Shown here: positions 32,297 to 43,263 of the stretch, piece after piece | Position numbering within the stretch: the first letter of the stretch is position 1 | How the letters are laid out: each line of letters opens with the position of its first letter | NCBI GenBank assembly: GCA_002320815.1 | Contig: DCLA01000120.1 | Location: forward strand, 68,177 to 132,176 | Direction of reading: 5' to 3' | DNA length: 64,000 nt | Source of the DNA: Myxococcales bacterium UBA1660 | Lineage (GTDB): Bacteria; Myxococcota_A; Polyangia; Polyangiales; Houyiibacteriaceae | Notes under the pieces: generated by a model | What the model was told of the DNA's origin: nothing | The model's input: the letters and a program-made list of their open reading frames with translations, nothing else | Database searches by the model: none | Made by a program: the position numbers and the translations under genes

Positions 32297-33686
32297 ACGG
32301 GCCGACTCCGCCTCCCAGTCGCGGCCGCGGGTCCTCGTCTGCGACGACGAGCGGGCCCTCCGCGAGATGCTGCGGGTCCTGGTGAAGCGGTCGGGCTTCG
32401 TCCCGACGGTCGCCAGCGGGGTCACCGAGGCTCGCCAGCGGATCGACGCCGAGGATCCCTTCGACGTCGTGATCACGGATCTGATGATGCCCGACGGGTC
32501 GGGGATCGACGTCCTGGAGGCGGCGCGGGAACGCGACGAGAGCACCCAGGTCATCCTCATCACCGCCCACGCGACCACCGAGCGGGCGGTCGAGGCGATG
32601 CGCAAGGGGGCCTACGACTACCTCGAGAAGCCCTTCGACAACCGGGCCTTGATGGCCACGGTCGACAAGGCTCTCGAGAAGCGCACCGTCCTCGGGGAGA
32701 ACCGGCACCTGCGCGCCGCCGTCGAGGGCCGCGAGGATGGCGGTCTCATCGGCGTGAGCCGCGCGACCCGGGATCTCCGCGAGTTGCTTCGCCGAGCGGC
32801 CCGGGCGCCGAGCAGCGTGCTCATCACCGGCGAGAGCGGGACCGGCAAGGAGCTGGCCGCGCGCGCGGTCCACGATCTCGGTGACCGATGCGCGGCGCCC
32901 TTCGTGGTGGTCAACTGCGGCGCCCTCCCCGAGAACCTCATGGAGAGCGAGCTCTTCGGGCACACGAAGGGCTCGTTCACCGGCGCCGCCTCGGCCAAGG
33001 AGGGGCTCGTCCGCGCCGCGTCGGGAGGGACACTCTTCCTCGACGAGATCGGCGAGCTGCCCCTCGCGCTCCAGGTGAAGCTGCTGCGGGTCCTCCAGGA
33101 GCGGAAGGTCCGGCCCATCGGCGGCGCCGAGGAGCTGCCCGTGGACATCCGGGTCGTGGCGGCGACGAACCGCGACCTCGAGGCCGAGGTGCGGGCCGGC
33201 CGCTTCCGCGAGGACCTCTTCTACCGGCTCAACGTCATCCGGGTGCAGCTCGCGCCGCTCCGGGACCGGCCCGACGACATCCGACCCCTGGCCCAGCACC
33301 TCCTCGGCAAGCACTGCGCGCTCCAGGGCCGGCGGATGGTCTTCGACGACGAGGCCCTGGCGTGGCTCTGTCGCCAGCCGCTTCCGGGGAACGTGCGTGA
33401 GCTGGAGAACCGGGTGGAGCGCGCCGTCGCGCTGAGCGCCGGCCCGAACATCACCCTCGACGACCTCACCCTGGGTAGCGCGACCTCTTCGACCGACGAC
33501 GCGATGGCGCCGGAGATCGGTCCCAACTTCGACCTCGACGCGCACCTGGGAGCGGTGGAGTACGCGGTCCTGCGCCGGGCCCTCGCGTCGACCGGCGGCG
33601 TCCGGAAGCACGCGGCCGACCTCTTGGGCATGACCTTCCGTCAGTTCCGGTACCGGCTGGCGAAGTACGAGGATGATCCCGACTGA
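32286..33686 (+). CDS. NtrC-family sigma-54 activator, PilR-like response regulator
   Basis: 466 residues. Receiver domain: acidic pair D20-D21 in VLVCDDE, phosphoacceptor D65 in ITDLMMPDGSG, and the conserved Lys in YLEKPF. Then the AAA domain: Walker A GESGTGKE (182-189), the sigma-54-contact loop GSFTGA (229-234, a natural variant of GAFTGA) and FLDEIGELP. A Fis-type HTH ends the protein (HAADLLGMTFRQFRYRL). The start must be upstream of VLVCDDE; the only in-frame start-like codon is CTG 32286, with GAGGG eight bases before it. Pilin genes downstream, one with a sigma-54 promoter, suggest a PilR-like role; no PilS kinase is in the window. Confidence 0.9.
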   Translation: MASERADSASQSRPRVLVCDDERALREMLRVLVKRSGFVPTVASGVTEARQRIDAEDPFDVVITDLMMPDGSGIDVLEAARERDESTQVILITAHATTERAVEAMRKGAYDYLEKPFDNRALMATVDKALEKRTVLGENRHLRAAVEGREDGGLIGVSRATRDLRELLRRAARAPSSVLITGESGTGKELAARAVHDLGDRCAAPFVVVNCGALPENLMESELFGHTKGSFTGAASAKEGLVRAASGGTLFLDEIGELPLALQVKLLRVLQERKVRPIGGAEELPVDIRVVAATNRDLEAEVRAGRFREDLFYRLNVIRVQLAPLRDRPDDIRPLAQHLLGKHCALQGRRMVFDDEALAWLCRQPLPGNVRELENRVERAVALSAGPNITLDDLTLGSATSSTDDAMAPEIGPNFDLDAHLGAVEYAVLRRALASTGGVRKHAADLLGMTFRQFRYRLAKYEDDPD

Positions 33687-33731
33687 GGATTCCCTTACCC
33701 TGACGGTACACTTCCTGCCTCACGGAACCGC

Positions 33732-34277
33732 ATGCCGTCACCGATGCTCCGCCGCTCGTCCTCTTCCACGTCTGGCTTCACCCTCGTCGAGCTGATGATC
33801 GTGGTGGTGATCATCGGGGTCCTGGCCGCCGTGGCCATCCCCTCGTTCACCGCCTACGTCCAGCGGTCGCGGATGGCCGAGGCCTTCACCTTCCTCGGCG
33901 AGATCAAGCAGCGCCAGGAGGCCTATCGAGCGGAGTACGGTCAGTACGCCAGCACGGTGACCGATCTCGCGAGCTACGGAGACTACGTGCCCGCGACGCT
34001 TCCCACCGACGGAGTCGCGTCCACCTGGCCAGAGAATGCTTCGATCCCGGCTTGGGTTCAGCTCGGCGCCATCCCGGATGGGGCCACCCGCTTCCAGTAC
34101 GGCGTCCTGGCTGGCCTGCCGGGGAACGCGCCCGCGGGGTACAACTTCCCGGCAAACGAGTTCACCTTCGTGGCCCGGGCCCGGGGTGACCTGGACGGCG
34201 ATGGGAACTTCGTCCTGGTCGAGGTGCTCTCCCATCGCTCCGCCGCGTGGGTCAGCGAGGCGTCGGGTTGGGAGTGA
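33732..34277 (+). CDS. Type IV prepilin-like protein
   Basis: 181 residues with a short leader (MPSPMLRRSSSSTSG) ending in Gly15, then FTLVELMIVVVIIGVLAAVAIP, the class III prepilin signal cleaved by the prepilin peptidase with Glu at +5. ATG 33744 would give a shorter leader and is possible. The rest is a globular C-terminal domain with Tyr/Gly-rich segments (RAEYGQYAS, YNFPANEFTFVARARGDLDGDGNFV). The region GDLDGDG also appears in the third prepilin of this cluster, implying shared ancestry. It likely forms a minor or alternative pilus subunit. Confidence 0.87.
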   Translation: MPSPMLRRSSSSTSGFTLVELMIVVVIIGVLAAVAIPSFTAYVQRSRMAEAFTFLGEIKQRQEAYRAEYGQYASTVTDLASYGDYVPATLPTDGVASTWPENASIPAWVQLGAIPDGATRFQYGVLAGLPGNAPAGYNFPANEFTFVARARGDLDGDGNFVLVEVLSHRSAAWVSEASGWE

Positions 34278-34352
34278 CCATTTTCGTCACCCTGCCCGAC
34301 CAATCTCGTCGGTGCCTTGAACCGGGCGTGCACTTTTCTTGGATTTATTCGA

Positions 34353-34367
34353 TGGCACGGGCTCTGC
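34353..34367 (+). promoter_or_regulatory. Sigma-54 (RpoN) promoter of pilA
   Basis: TGGCACGGGCTCTGC matches the -24/-12 consensus TGGCACGNNNNTTGC at all but one defined position (C for T), with the required GG and GC ten bases apart. It lies 55 bases upstream of the pilA ATG in an AT-richer stretch, and an NtrC-type activator is encoded just upstream. This is the arrangement known for pilA in Myxococcus and Pseudomonas. Confidence 0.75.
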
Positions 34368-34422
34368 AATAGGACCCAGCGACCGTCGGGGCCCGTCCCC
34401 GCTACCCAGGAGAGACCGTCCC

Positions 34423-35013
34423 ATGATGACCAAGCTACTGAAGAAGCAGAAGAACTCCGAGGGCTTCACCCTCATCGAACTCATGATCGTCGTCGCGATC
34501 ATCGGGGTGCTCGCGGCCATCGCGATCCCCGCCTTCCTCAACTACGTGAAGCGCTCCAAGACCTCGGAGGCCCCCGGCAACCTCAAGGCGCTCTTCACCG
34601 GCGCGGCTGCGTACTACAGCGGGGATCAGACCGCTCAGGCGCTCATCGGCCGCAACATCGCCTCCGCGAACAACACTCGTTGTCTCGCCGCGTCCTCGAC
34701 TACGCCGACCGCCCCCACCGACCAGAAGCACACCCTGGATTGGAGCGGCGACGCCTGGCAGGCCGCATTCAAGACCCTGAACTGGCAGGTCTCGGACCCC
34801 ATCTACTATCAGTACGCCATCGTCAACAGCATCGACGCTGCGGGTCTCTGTGGTGACGGAAGCGCCGTCGGCACCCAGGTCTACCAGTTCAACGCCGTGG
34901 GCGATTTGGACGACGACACAGAGACCAGCCTCTTCCAGCTCGCCGTGGGTGTCGACTCCGGCAACACCCTCTACCGCAACGCGGCCATCTACACCGAGGA
35001 TCCCCTCGAGTAA
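34423..35013 (+). CDS. pilA: Type IV pilin, major subunit candidate
   Basis: 196 residues; AGGAGA lies about nine bases before ATG 34423. The leader MMTKLLKKQKNSEG is basic and ends in Gly14, followed by FTLIELMIVVAIIGVLAAIAIP, the standard type IVa N-terminal helix with Glu at +5. The C-terminal domain has two cysteines (about 93 and 152, in NNTRCLAA and AAGLCGDG) that could form the disulfide-bonded D-loop-like region. A sigma-54 promoter upstream and a hairpin terminator downstream make it a separate, strongly controlled transcription unit, which fits the major pilin for twitching/social motility. Confidence 0.92.
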   Translation: MMTKLLKKQKNSEGFTLIELMIVVAIIGVLAAIAIPAFLNYVKRSKTSEAPGNLKALFTGAAAYYSGDQTAQALIGRNIASANNTRCLAASSTTPTAPTDQKHTLDWSGDAWQAAFKTLNWQVSDPIYYQYAIVNSIDAAGLCGDGSAVGTQVYQFNAVGDLDDDTETSLFQLAVGVDSGNTLYRNAAIYTEDPLE

Positions 35014-35036
35014 TCGACGGCCGGGCTCCGGCGAAG

Positions 35037-35065
35037 GCGGCGACCGAGCTGGGCTCGGTCGCCGC
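35037..35065 (+). terminator. Hairpin after pilA
   Basis: A perfect 13-bp inverted repeat, GCGGCGACCGAGC and its complement, with a 3-base TGG loop, starts 23 bases after the pilA stop. The following TCTTGCGTT is only weakly T-rich, so it may act as an intrinsic terminator of modest strength or protect the 3' end of an abundant pilin mRNA. Confidence 0.65.
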
Positions 35066-35084
35066 TCTTGCGTTATACGAAGGG

Positions 35085-35996
35085 GTGCGTCTCCTGCTAC
35101 CGAGCTTGCTCCTCGTCGTGGCCGCGGGAACCTCCCACGGGCTCCGCGCCGAGGCGGCCGACCACCTCCGCGCCACGCGACGCTACGAGGCGCTCTACGA
35201 GGTGCCGGATCCGGCGGTGCTCCCCGCGCTCTCGCTGGGGTACGAGCGAGCCCTCGCCGACGTGCTCTGGATGACGGCCCTGGTGTACATCGGTGACGAG
35301 TTCGCGAACGAGGGAAGCGTCGACCACGCTTTCCGATACACCGACGCCATCCTCGCCCTGGACCCCGATTTCCGCGCGGTCTACCTCTGGGTGGGCGTGG
35401 TCGGTCTCTACCGCCCGCAAGCCATCGAACGCTCCGACGTCGACCGGGTCATCGCCTACCAGCGCGGGGCCCTCGAGCGATTTCCCGACGACGGTGAGCT
35501 TCGCTGGGACCTCGCGAGCAATCTCCAATACGAGCTGGTCCCCTTCCTGCGTCGGGAGGGGCGCACCGAGGAGCTCGGCGAGGCGGAAGCCGAAGCGGCC
35601 GACCTCTTCCTGGAGGCGGCGGCGCGGGGAGCCGCGCCGGCGTGGATGGTCGTCACCAGCGCGAACAAGCTCGACGAGTTCGGGCAGCGCGAGCACGCCA
35701 TCGAACAGCTCCAGCGCCTCTTCCTCCTGGTCGACGACGCGCCGACGCGGCAGAACATCGCCAACCAGCTCCAGCAGCTCCGCGGGGCTCAGCTCTCCGC
35801 GACCATCACGGCGGACCTGGAGCGCTTCGAGCGCGAGCACGAGGCCTACCCTTGGGTCCCCCCTGGCCTCTTCGCGTTGATCCGGCCCCTGGACACCGCG
35901 AGCGCGAGCGACGCTGCTGGCCGCTTGATGGGCGCGGAGGGGGACGCCATGCTGCACGGCCCCGATGCGCCGACCGAATCGACCCAAGCGCCCTGA
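35085..35996 (+). CDS. Secreted TPR-type protein of the pilin cluster
   Basis: 303 residues from GTG 35085. A hydrophobic N-terminal signal (LLLPSLLLVVAAGTSHG) is followed by a helical repeat protein (ALADVLWMTALVYIGDEFAN, FRYTDAILALDPDFRAVYLWVGVVGLY, REHAIEQLQRLFLLVDDAP). Spacing is TPR-like. In type IV pilus systems TPR lipoproteins such as PilF/Tgl assist secretin assembly; this one lacks a lipobox Cys and is not clearly orthologous. A TATACG box six bases before the GTG could give a leaderless start. It overlaps the next prepilin gene by 32 bases. Confidence 0.82.
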   Translation: MRLLLPSLLLVVAAGTSHGLRAEAADHLRATRRYEALYEVPDPAVLPALSLGYERALADVLWMTALVYIGDEFANEGSVDHAFRYTDAILALDPDFRAVYLWVGVVGLYRPQAIERSDVDRVIAYQRGALERFPDDGELRWDLASNLQYELVPFLRREGRTEELGEAEAEAADLFLEAAARGAAPAWMVVTSANKLDEFGQREHAIEQLQRLFLLVDDAPTRQNIANQLQQLRGAQLSATITADLERFEREHEAYPWVPPGLFALIRPLDTASASDAAGRLMGAEGDAMLHGPDAPTESTQAP

Positions 35997-36516
35997 AGCC
36001 GGCCTCACTCTGGTCGAGACCGCGATCGTCATCTGTGTCGTGGGGAGCGTGCTGGCGATCTTCGTGCCGTCGTTCCTGGATCACCTGCGCACCTCCAAGG
36101 TGGAGGAGCCGCCGCTCGTCCTGGGCGAGCTCCACGACCGCCTCGCGGCCTACTACGAAGCCCGCCACGAGGCCGGGCGGCACTGTCTCCCCGAGGCGGC
36201 GGGGCCGGCGCCGATGGATACCCGCGAGAGCGCCGAGGCGTACGACTTCCACGCCAACGACGTTCCGGGCCGGGCGACCTTCGAGGCCATCGAGTTCACC
36301 ACCGAGCGCCCCCTGCGCTTTCGGTACGAGGTGATCCCCCGGCGCGCCGCCTGCGGGGTGACCATCGACCCGGGCCACATCCTCTTCACGGTGCGCGCCA
36401 CCGGCGACCTCGACGGCGACGGCGTCTTCAGCAGCTACGAGCGCCGGGCGACCGTCGACGCCAACGGCCGGGTGATCCCCGCGGGGATCCTCCGGATGAC
36501 CGACCCGATGGAGTGA
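35965..36516 (+). CDS. Type IV prepilin-like protein, divergent
   Basis: 183 residues. The leader MRRPNRPKRPEAG ends in Gly13 and is followed by LTLVETAIVICVVGSVLAIFVP, which keeps Glu at +5 but begins with Leu instead of Phe or Met and has an atypical helix. The globular part contains HCLPEAAG, FTVRATGDLDGDGVFSSYERR and two Cys. The GDLDGDG segment is shared with the prepilin at 33732. This looks like a minor pilin or pseudopilin. The ATG is inside the end of the TPR gene, so the pair is co-translated. Confidence 0.83.
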   Translation: MRRPNRPKRPEAGLTLVETAIVICVVGSVLAIFVPSFLDHLRTSKVEEPPLVLGELHDRLAAYYEARHEAGRHCLPEAAGPAPMDTRESAEAYDFHANDVPGRATFEAIEFTTERPLRFRYEVIPRRAACGVTIDPGHILFTVRATGDLDGDGVFSSYERRATVDANGRVIPAGILRMTDPME

Positions 36517-36523
36517 ACGCAGC

Positions 36524-36556
36524 GACGCCCGCGTCGCCAGGGGCGAGGCGGGCGTC
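36524..36556. terminator. Strong bidirectional hairpin closing the pilin cluster
   Basis: GACGCCCGC pairs perfectly with GCGGGCGTC; inside, after one mismatch, TCGCC pairs with GGCGA around an AGG loop, giving a 14-bp interrupted stem. It lies 7 bases after the prepilin stop and before the stop of the convergent kinase gene. No T-run follows, so termination may be two-way and structure-driven. Confidence 0.6.
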
Positions 36557-36580
36557 CACGGGACCTCGCGGTGCCGGCGC

Positions 36581-39232
<2,652 letters not shown>

Positions 39233-39542
39233 CGCGGTCCTCGCGCCTCCCGCCAGGGAAAATCAAGGCATTCGACCGCAAGAGGACGCCAGAACGGCGC
39301 CAGGGGCCGAGAATTCGGCGCACTGTACCCACGCTGCGCAGAGAGGGTCAAGACCCCCTTGCTGCGCCCGGTGGTGAGCCAAGCACGCGAATTGGTTTCG
39401 TGTTCCGGGAGCGACGTCGTCACCACGAGTGGAACCCGGGCCGGCGGGCCGTCCTTGGGCGGGTCGTGGTCATCGAGGGGGGCTCCCACGCCGGCGATGA
39501 TGCCCGACGCGGCGCTCCAGCGAAAGAAGCGCGCACCGAGTG
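39233..39542. other. 310-base gap between kinase gene and its upstream neighbour
   Basis: Holds the upstream region of the kinase gene. On the minus strand a frame runs from GTG 39546, overlapping the upstream stop by GTGA, to TGA 39229 (105 residues, starting MTLGARFFRWSAASG). Its third codon positions are noticeably less GC-biased than in neighbours, especially in the second half, so I regard it as a possible but unproven small gene. A short palindrome GGGTCAAGACCC lies near 39340. No clear promoter boxes. Confidence 0.35.
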
Positions 39543-42170
39543 TCACTCTTCGGGGACGCCCGCGTCGGCGGTGAAGCGGGGCGGCCGGTCGGAGTCGCGG
39601 AAGTAGCGGACCCGCGCATCCTGCATCCGGTACCAGTGGACGTAGGGCCGCGGCTCCACCTCCGGGAAGAGGACCTCCGCCGCCGGGCGCTCCTCGGCCA
39701 TGAAGGCCAGCGCGACCTCGGGGTCCACCGGGCGCTCGTAGCTGTCCGGGGCGATCGTGTGCCCTTCGACCGCGAAAGCCAGGCGGACCCCCTCGGGGAG
39801 CCCCAGCCCGCTCTCGACCCCGGCCTCCGCGAGGAGGTCGACGACCGAGCGGCCGTTGGCCTCGACGTAGACGAGGAACCCGTCCGGGTCGACGCCGAGG
39901 GCGGCGCCGTCGTCGGCCGAGGGGGCCCGGCCGCGCACCACGACGGTGGCTTCGTCGGGCGGCGATCCGACGCCCCAGCGGCGGCCGATCGTCTTCGGGG
40001 CGGTCCAGAGCTCCACCGGCCCGTCGGGCGTCCCGGTGAGGTACGCCAGCGGGCGCCCCTCGGCGGTCGCCACGGGGGCGGGCGCCACGGGGGCGGGGAC
40101 CGCCCGGGTCGGATCGATGCGGACCACCCAGCTCCGGGCGTCGCCCTCCCCCACCGCCGCGCGGGCGAAGGCGTGGGGCCAGCCCGCGTGGGGGAGCCCG
40201 CTGGTGTCGAAGGCGGAGCCGTCCTCCAGCGCGCGCCCGGGCAGGGTCGGCTTCAGGGTGAGGTAGAAGAAGTCCCGGCCGTCTCGGCGGATGTAGCGGG
40301 GGAAGCGCATGGGGGACATCGTGCGTGCCAGCAGTCGACCCCGGGCGGTCCACCCCGACGCGCCCTCGACGGGCACCTGGAACTCACGGCCGCCCCGCGG
40401 GCGCTCGGCCAGCGGGGGCCGGTCGCCGTCCCGGAAGACGTCGTAGAACTCGAAGCCGGTGTGCCGCTGGTTCATGTCCAGGTGCACGCCCCGGACGCAG
40501 CGGACCGCGAGCATCGCCTTGCCCAGCTCCTCGGCGCCCATGGACTTACCCCAGAAGTACGCCAGGAACCCCTCTTCGGTGAGGCACACGCCGGAGCGGT
40601 CGATGTACGCCTGCTCGTCGTCGCCCTGGGGAGCCGCGCCCCAGTACCAGCGCCGCCAGGGGTTCCACTCGCCGTCCTCGACCACGCTGGTCAGGTTCTG
40701 GCGGAACTCGGCGAAGTCGTCGGGGATCTGCTCGGTGGCCCAGCGCTCCTGGTACTCGTCCACGCCCGCGGGGGGATCCATCCACGAGCCCATCGCCACC
40801 CGGCCGTCCTGGCGCACCGCGACCGTGGCGGCCCAGGGCTTCGGGGGGAGGTAGACCCGGCCTTCGCTCATCATCCCGAACTCGCCGTGGAGGGACTGGA
40901 AGCCGCCGTTGAACCCGGCGACGACGCGCGAGAGGGTCTCCGGATCCCGCGGGACCCGGCCCGGCCCGGTCTCGCCGGTCGCGCTCTCCGGTTCGCGCGT
41001 GCCGGTCATGACCCGGAGCTGAACCTGGCGCGGATCCCAGGCCACGACGTAGACCCGGGTGAAGGGGCGGTCGGGGTCCACCTGGAGGTAGGTGGTGACG
41101 AAGGGGGGCGGCGCTCCCGGGTAGCTCCCGACGTAGGGGTCGTCGGTCACCGCGATCCATTCGCCCTCGCCCTCCGCCGGCACGCGCACCACGGGGGTCG
41201 CGGGCGCGGGGGGCCAACCGAGCTCGGGGTCGGTCACCGCCAGCTCGAGCCGCCGCCGGGCGACCTCTTCGTCCACGCCTTCGAGGCCCAGCTCGTCGGC
41301 GACCTCGGTGGCGGTGTCCGGGCCGCCGACCATGGCGTACCACCCGCGCTGCAGAGCGTCCTTCACGCCGAAGACCCGATGCTCGAGCCAGGCGATGGGC
41401 TCGGGGCCCACAAAGGAGAGGTTCCGGACCGAGTCGACCACCCAGGTGATGGTCCCGGGCATCCCCTTCTCCATGGCGCTGGTCCGGACGTGGTCGGCGC
41501 CCGCGAGGGGCTCGAGGCGCTCGGGATCCAGGGAGACCCGGACGTCGTCGCCGAGGACCAGGTCGACGCGGTCCTCACCGAGGGTCATCGCCAGCGTCTC
41601 CGAGGACGGATCGAGCGCGTAGCGGCGCCGCCCCACCCCGACGAAGCGGCCGGTCTCCTGGAGGTTGGTCACCGCGTTCTGCCAGCGTGCGCGCTGGGGC
41701 CAGCCGTCGGTCAGCGCCGCGGGCTCGCCGCGGAGATCGAGGATGGTGACCGCGTCGTATCGCCCGCCCACCCGGCTCGCGTACACCGCGTGCCCCTCGC
41801 CGAGGAGCTGGGGGACCTCTTCGTCGGCGCTCGAGGTGTGAGTGAGATTCCGCAAGCGACGGGTCTCCAGGACGGTCCCATCGTCGCCCACCCGAGCCTC
41901 GACGTAGAAGAGGTCCGCTGGGCCCTCCGTTTCGCGACCCCGGAAGAGCATGGGCCCGAAGGCCAAGGGGCCGGCGGGTCGCCCGAAGGGGACCACGCCC
42001 GCCTCGTCCACGGCGACCTCGCGCGCGAGGGCCTCGGCGAGGGAGGGCCCCAATTCGCCGGCATCCCCGTAGTCGGAGGCGCGAAACACGATCGCGCCCA
42101 CCAGGAACACGCCGACGACCAGGAGGAGCGGTCGTCGGTCTCTCAGATGTGCGATGAGGCGCTGGCCCAC
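39543..42170 (-). CDS. Large membrane-anchored protein, phosphodiester-glycosidase-like
   Basis: 875 residues with one N-terminal membrane anchor (PLLLVVGVFLVGAIVF) and the remainder outside. The first half resembles long uncharacterised UPF0182-like proteins in composition. A central block VVAGFNGGFQSLHGEFG and, later, DRSGVCLTEEGFLAYFWG plus VRGVHLDMNQRHTGFEF recalls the NAGPA/phosphodiester glycosidase pattern (asparagine-glycine-glycine-phenylalanine, then a Leu-Asp-x-Asn core). These enzymes remove sugars from phosphodiester links in polymers. The match is partial and by eye, so function is tentative. No neighbours argue for a specific substrate; it lies upstream of, and in the same direction as, the PEGA kinase. 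Confidence 0.78.
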   Translation of the reverse strand: MGQRLIAHLRDRRPLLLVVGVFLVGAIVFRASDYGDAGELGPSLAEALAREVAVDEAGVVPFGRPAGPLAFGPMLFRGRETEGPADLFYVEARVGDDGTVLETRRLRNLTHTSSADEEVPQLLGEGHAVYASRVGGRYDAVTILDLRGEPAALTDGWPQRARWQNAVTNLQETGRFVGVGRRRYALDPSSETLAMTLGEDRVDLVLGDDVRVSLDPERLEPLAGADHVRTSAMEKGMPGTITWVVDSVRNLSFVGPEPIAWLEHRVFGVKDALQRGWYAMVGGPDTATEVADELGLEGVDEEVARRRLELAVTDPELGWPPAPATPVVRVPAEGEGEWIAVTDDPYVGSYPGAPPPFVTTYLQVDPDRPFTRVYVVAWDPRQVQLRVMTGTREPESATGETGPGRVPRDPETLSRVVAGFNGGFQSLHGEFGMMSEGRVYLPPKPWAATVAVRQDGRVAMGSWMDPPAGVDEYQERWATEQIPDDFAEFRQNLTSVVEDGEWNPWRRWYWGAAPQGDDEQAYIDRSGVCLTEEGFLAYFWGKSMGAEELGKAMLAVRCVRGVHLDMNQRHTGFEFYDVFRDGDRPPLAERPRGGREFQVPVEGASGWTARGRLLARTMSPMRFPRYIRRDGRDFFYLTLKPTLPGRALEDGSAFDTSGLPHAGWPHAFARAAVGEGDARSWVVRIDPTRAVPAPVAPAPVATAEGRPLAYLTGTPDGPVELWTAPKTIGRRWGVGSPPDEATVVVRGRAPSADDGAALGVDPDGFLVYVEANGRSVVDLLAEAGVESGLGLPEGVRLAFAVEGHTIAPDSYERPVDPEVALAFMAEERPAAEVLFPEVEPRPYVHWYRMQDARVRYFRDSDRPPRFTADAGVPEE

Positions 42171-42336
42171 CAGCCCGTGCTAGCGCGGAGCCGAGCGGGC
42201 CGCACGTGCGCGTCACGCATCCGGGGGAGATGGACGTCTCCCCGGGGCATCTCACGGGGGCGTGTCGCGTCCGGGAAACCTCTGCTAAGGAGGCTCCCGA
42301 CGGCGCGGCCCCGCGGGCCCGCGACCGGAGTCACTC

Positions 42337-43263
42337 ATGAAAACGACCAAGAACCGAACCTCTCGCGTCGCGCTGGCCCTGGTGGCCGGGCTCCTCTGTG
42401 GCGCCACCCTGGCGGCCCCCGCCGAGGCGCAGCGCGGACGCCGCGCCGCCGCGCAGCAGCCCGAGGAAGGCGACTCGCGCCGGCCGACGGTGACCATCGC
42501 CCAGCTCGACGAAGTCACGCCGAAGTTGGAGAGCGCCAACACGGACGAGGTGCGCGAGGCTCTCGACCTCTTGGTCGCCATGGACGACCGGCGGGTGGTC
42601 CCGCCGATCGCCGCCTTGCTCCGGTCCGGCCAGCAAGACGCGATCACCGATCGGGCGCTCAACGCGCTCAAGGTGCTCGCCGCGCCCCAGTCCATCGAGG
42701 TGCTGGTGGAGTTCACCACGCACCGGCGTGAGGGAGCGCGGCGCCGGGCCTACCAGGCCCTGGCCGCCATCGAGGACCGCCGGGTCCCCGGCCTCCTCGA
42801 GCGGGGCCTCCGGGACTCCGACCGCACGGTCCGCGGCGCGGCCGCCCTCGCCCTGGGCGAGGTGGGCGGCGAGGCCAACCTCGACGTCCTCTTCCTCGCC
42901 TTCGAGCGGGGCGTCGTCGAGGCGGCCATCGCCATCGGCAAGATCGGCAAGGAGGACAGCCTCCCGCGCTACGCCGAGTTCCTGGGCCGGGAGCCCCTCG
43001 GCGTCATGCTCAGCGGGTACCACGAGTACCTCCGCCGGGACGACATCGACCTCGAGAAGAAGGCCGCCATCGTCGAGCGCCTCGGAGAGGTCTCGGGCAC
43101 CATGGTGCGCCGCTTCCTCCAGGAGTACCTGACGACCCTCCCCGAGGGTCGCATCCGCAACCGCGAGATCCGCGAGCACCGCGAGCTCGTCGAGACCACC
43201 ATCCGCCGCATCCCCGTCGAGGGCGGCGGCGTGACCATGGGTCAGGAAGGAGCGGCCCAGTGA
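42337..43263 (+). CDS. Secreted HEAT-repeat protein
   Basis: 308 residues. A signal peptide (VALALVAGLLCGATLAAPAEA) is followed by an Arg/Ala-rich segment and HEAT-like helical repeats (DDRRVVPPIAALLRSGQQD, EDRRVPGLLERGLRDSDRTV, RGAAALALGEVGGEANLDVL). HEAT arrays are protein-protein scaffolds. The stop overlaps the GTG of the PQQ/HEAT/AgmX gene, so the two are a coupled pair and probably act as one periplasmic assembly. The preceding 166 bases hold no other gene, only the likely promoter region. Confidence 0.82.
   Translation: MKTTKNRTSRVALALVAGLLCGATLAAPAEAQRGRRAAAQQPEEGDSRRPTVTIAQLDEVTPKLESANTDEVREALDLLVAMDDRRVVPPIAALLRSGQQDAITDRALNALKVLAAPQSIEVLVEFTTHRREGARRRAYQALAAIEDRRVPGLLERGLRDSDRTVRGAAALALGEVGGEANLDVLFLAFERGVVEAAIAIGKIGKEDSLPRYAEFLGREPLGVMLSGYHEYLRRDDIDLEKKAAIVERLGEVSGTMVRRFLQEYLTTLPEGRIRNREIREHRELVETTIRRIPVEGGGVTMGQEGAAQ

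Noticed and set aside
33704..33718. CGGTACACTTCCTGC, a weak sigma-54-like site ahead of the first prepilin
   Set aside because: It matches GG and GC spacing but lacks TGGCAC, and transcription would start almost at the ATG, leaving no ribosome site.
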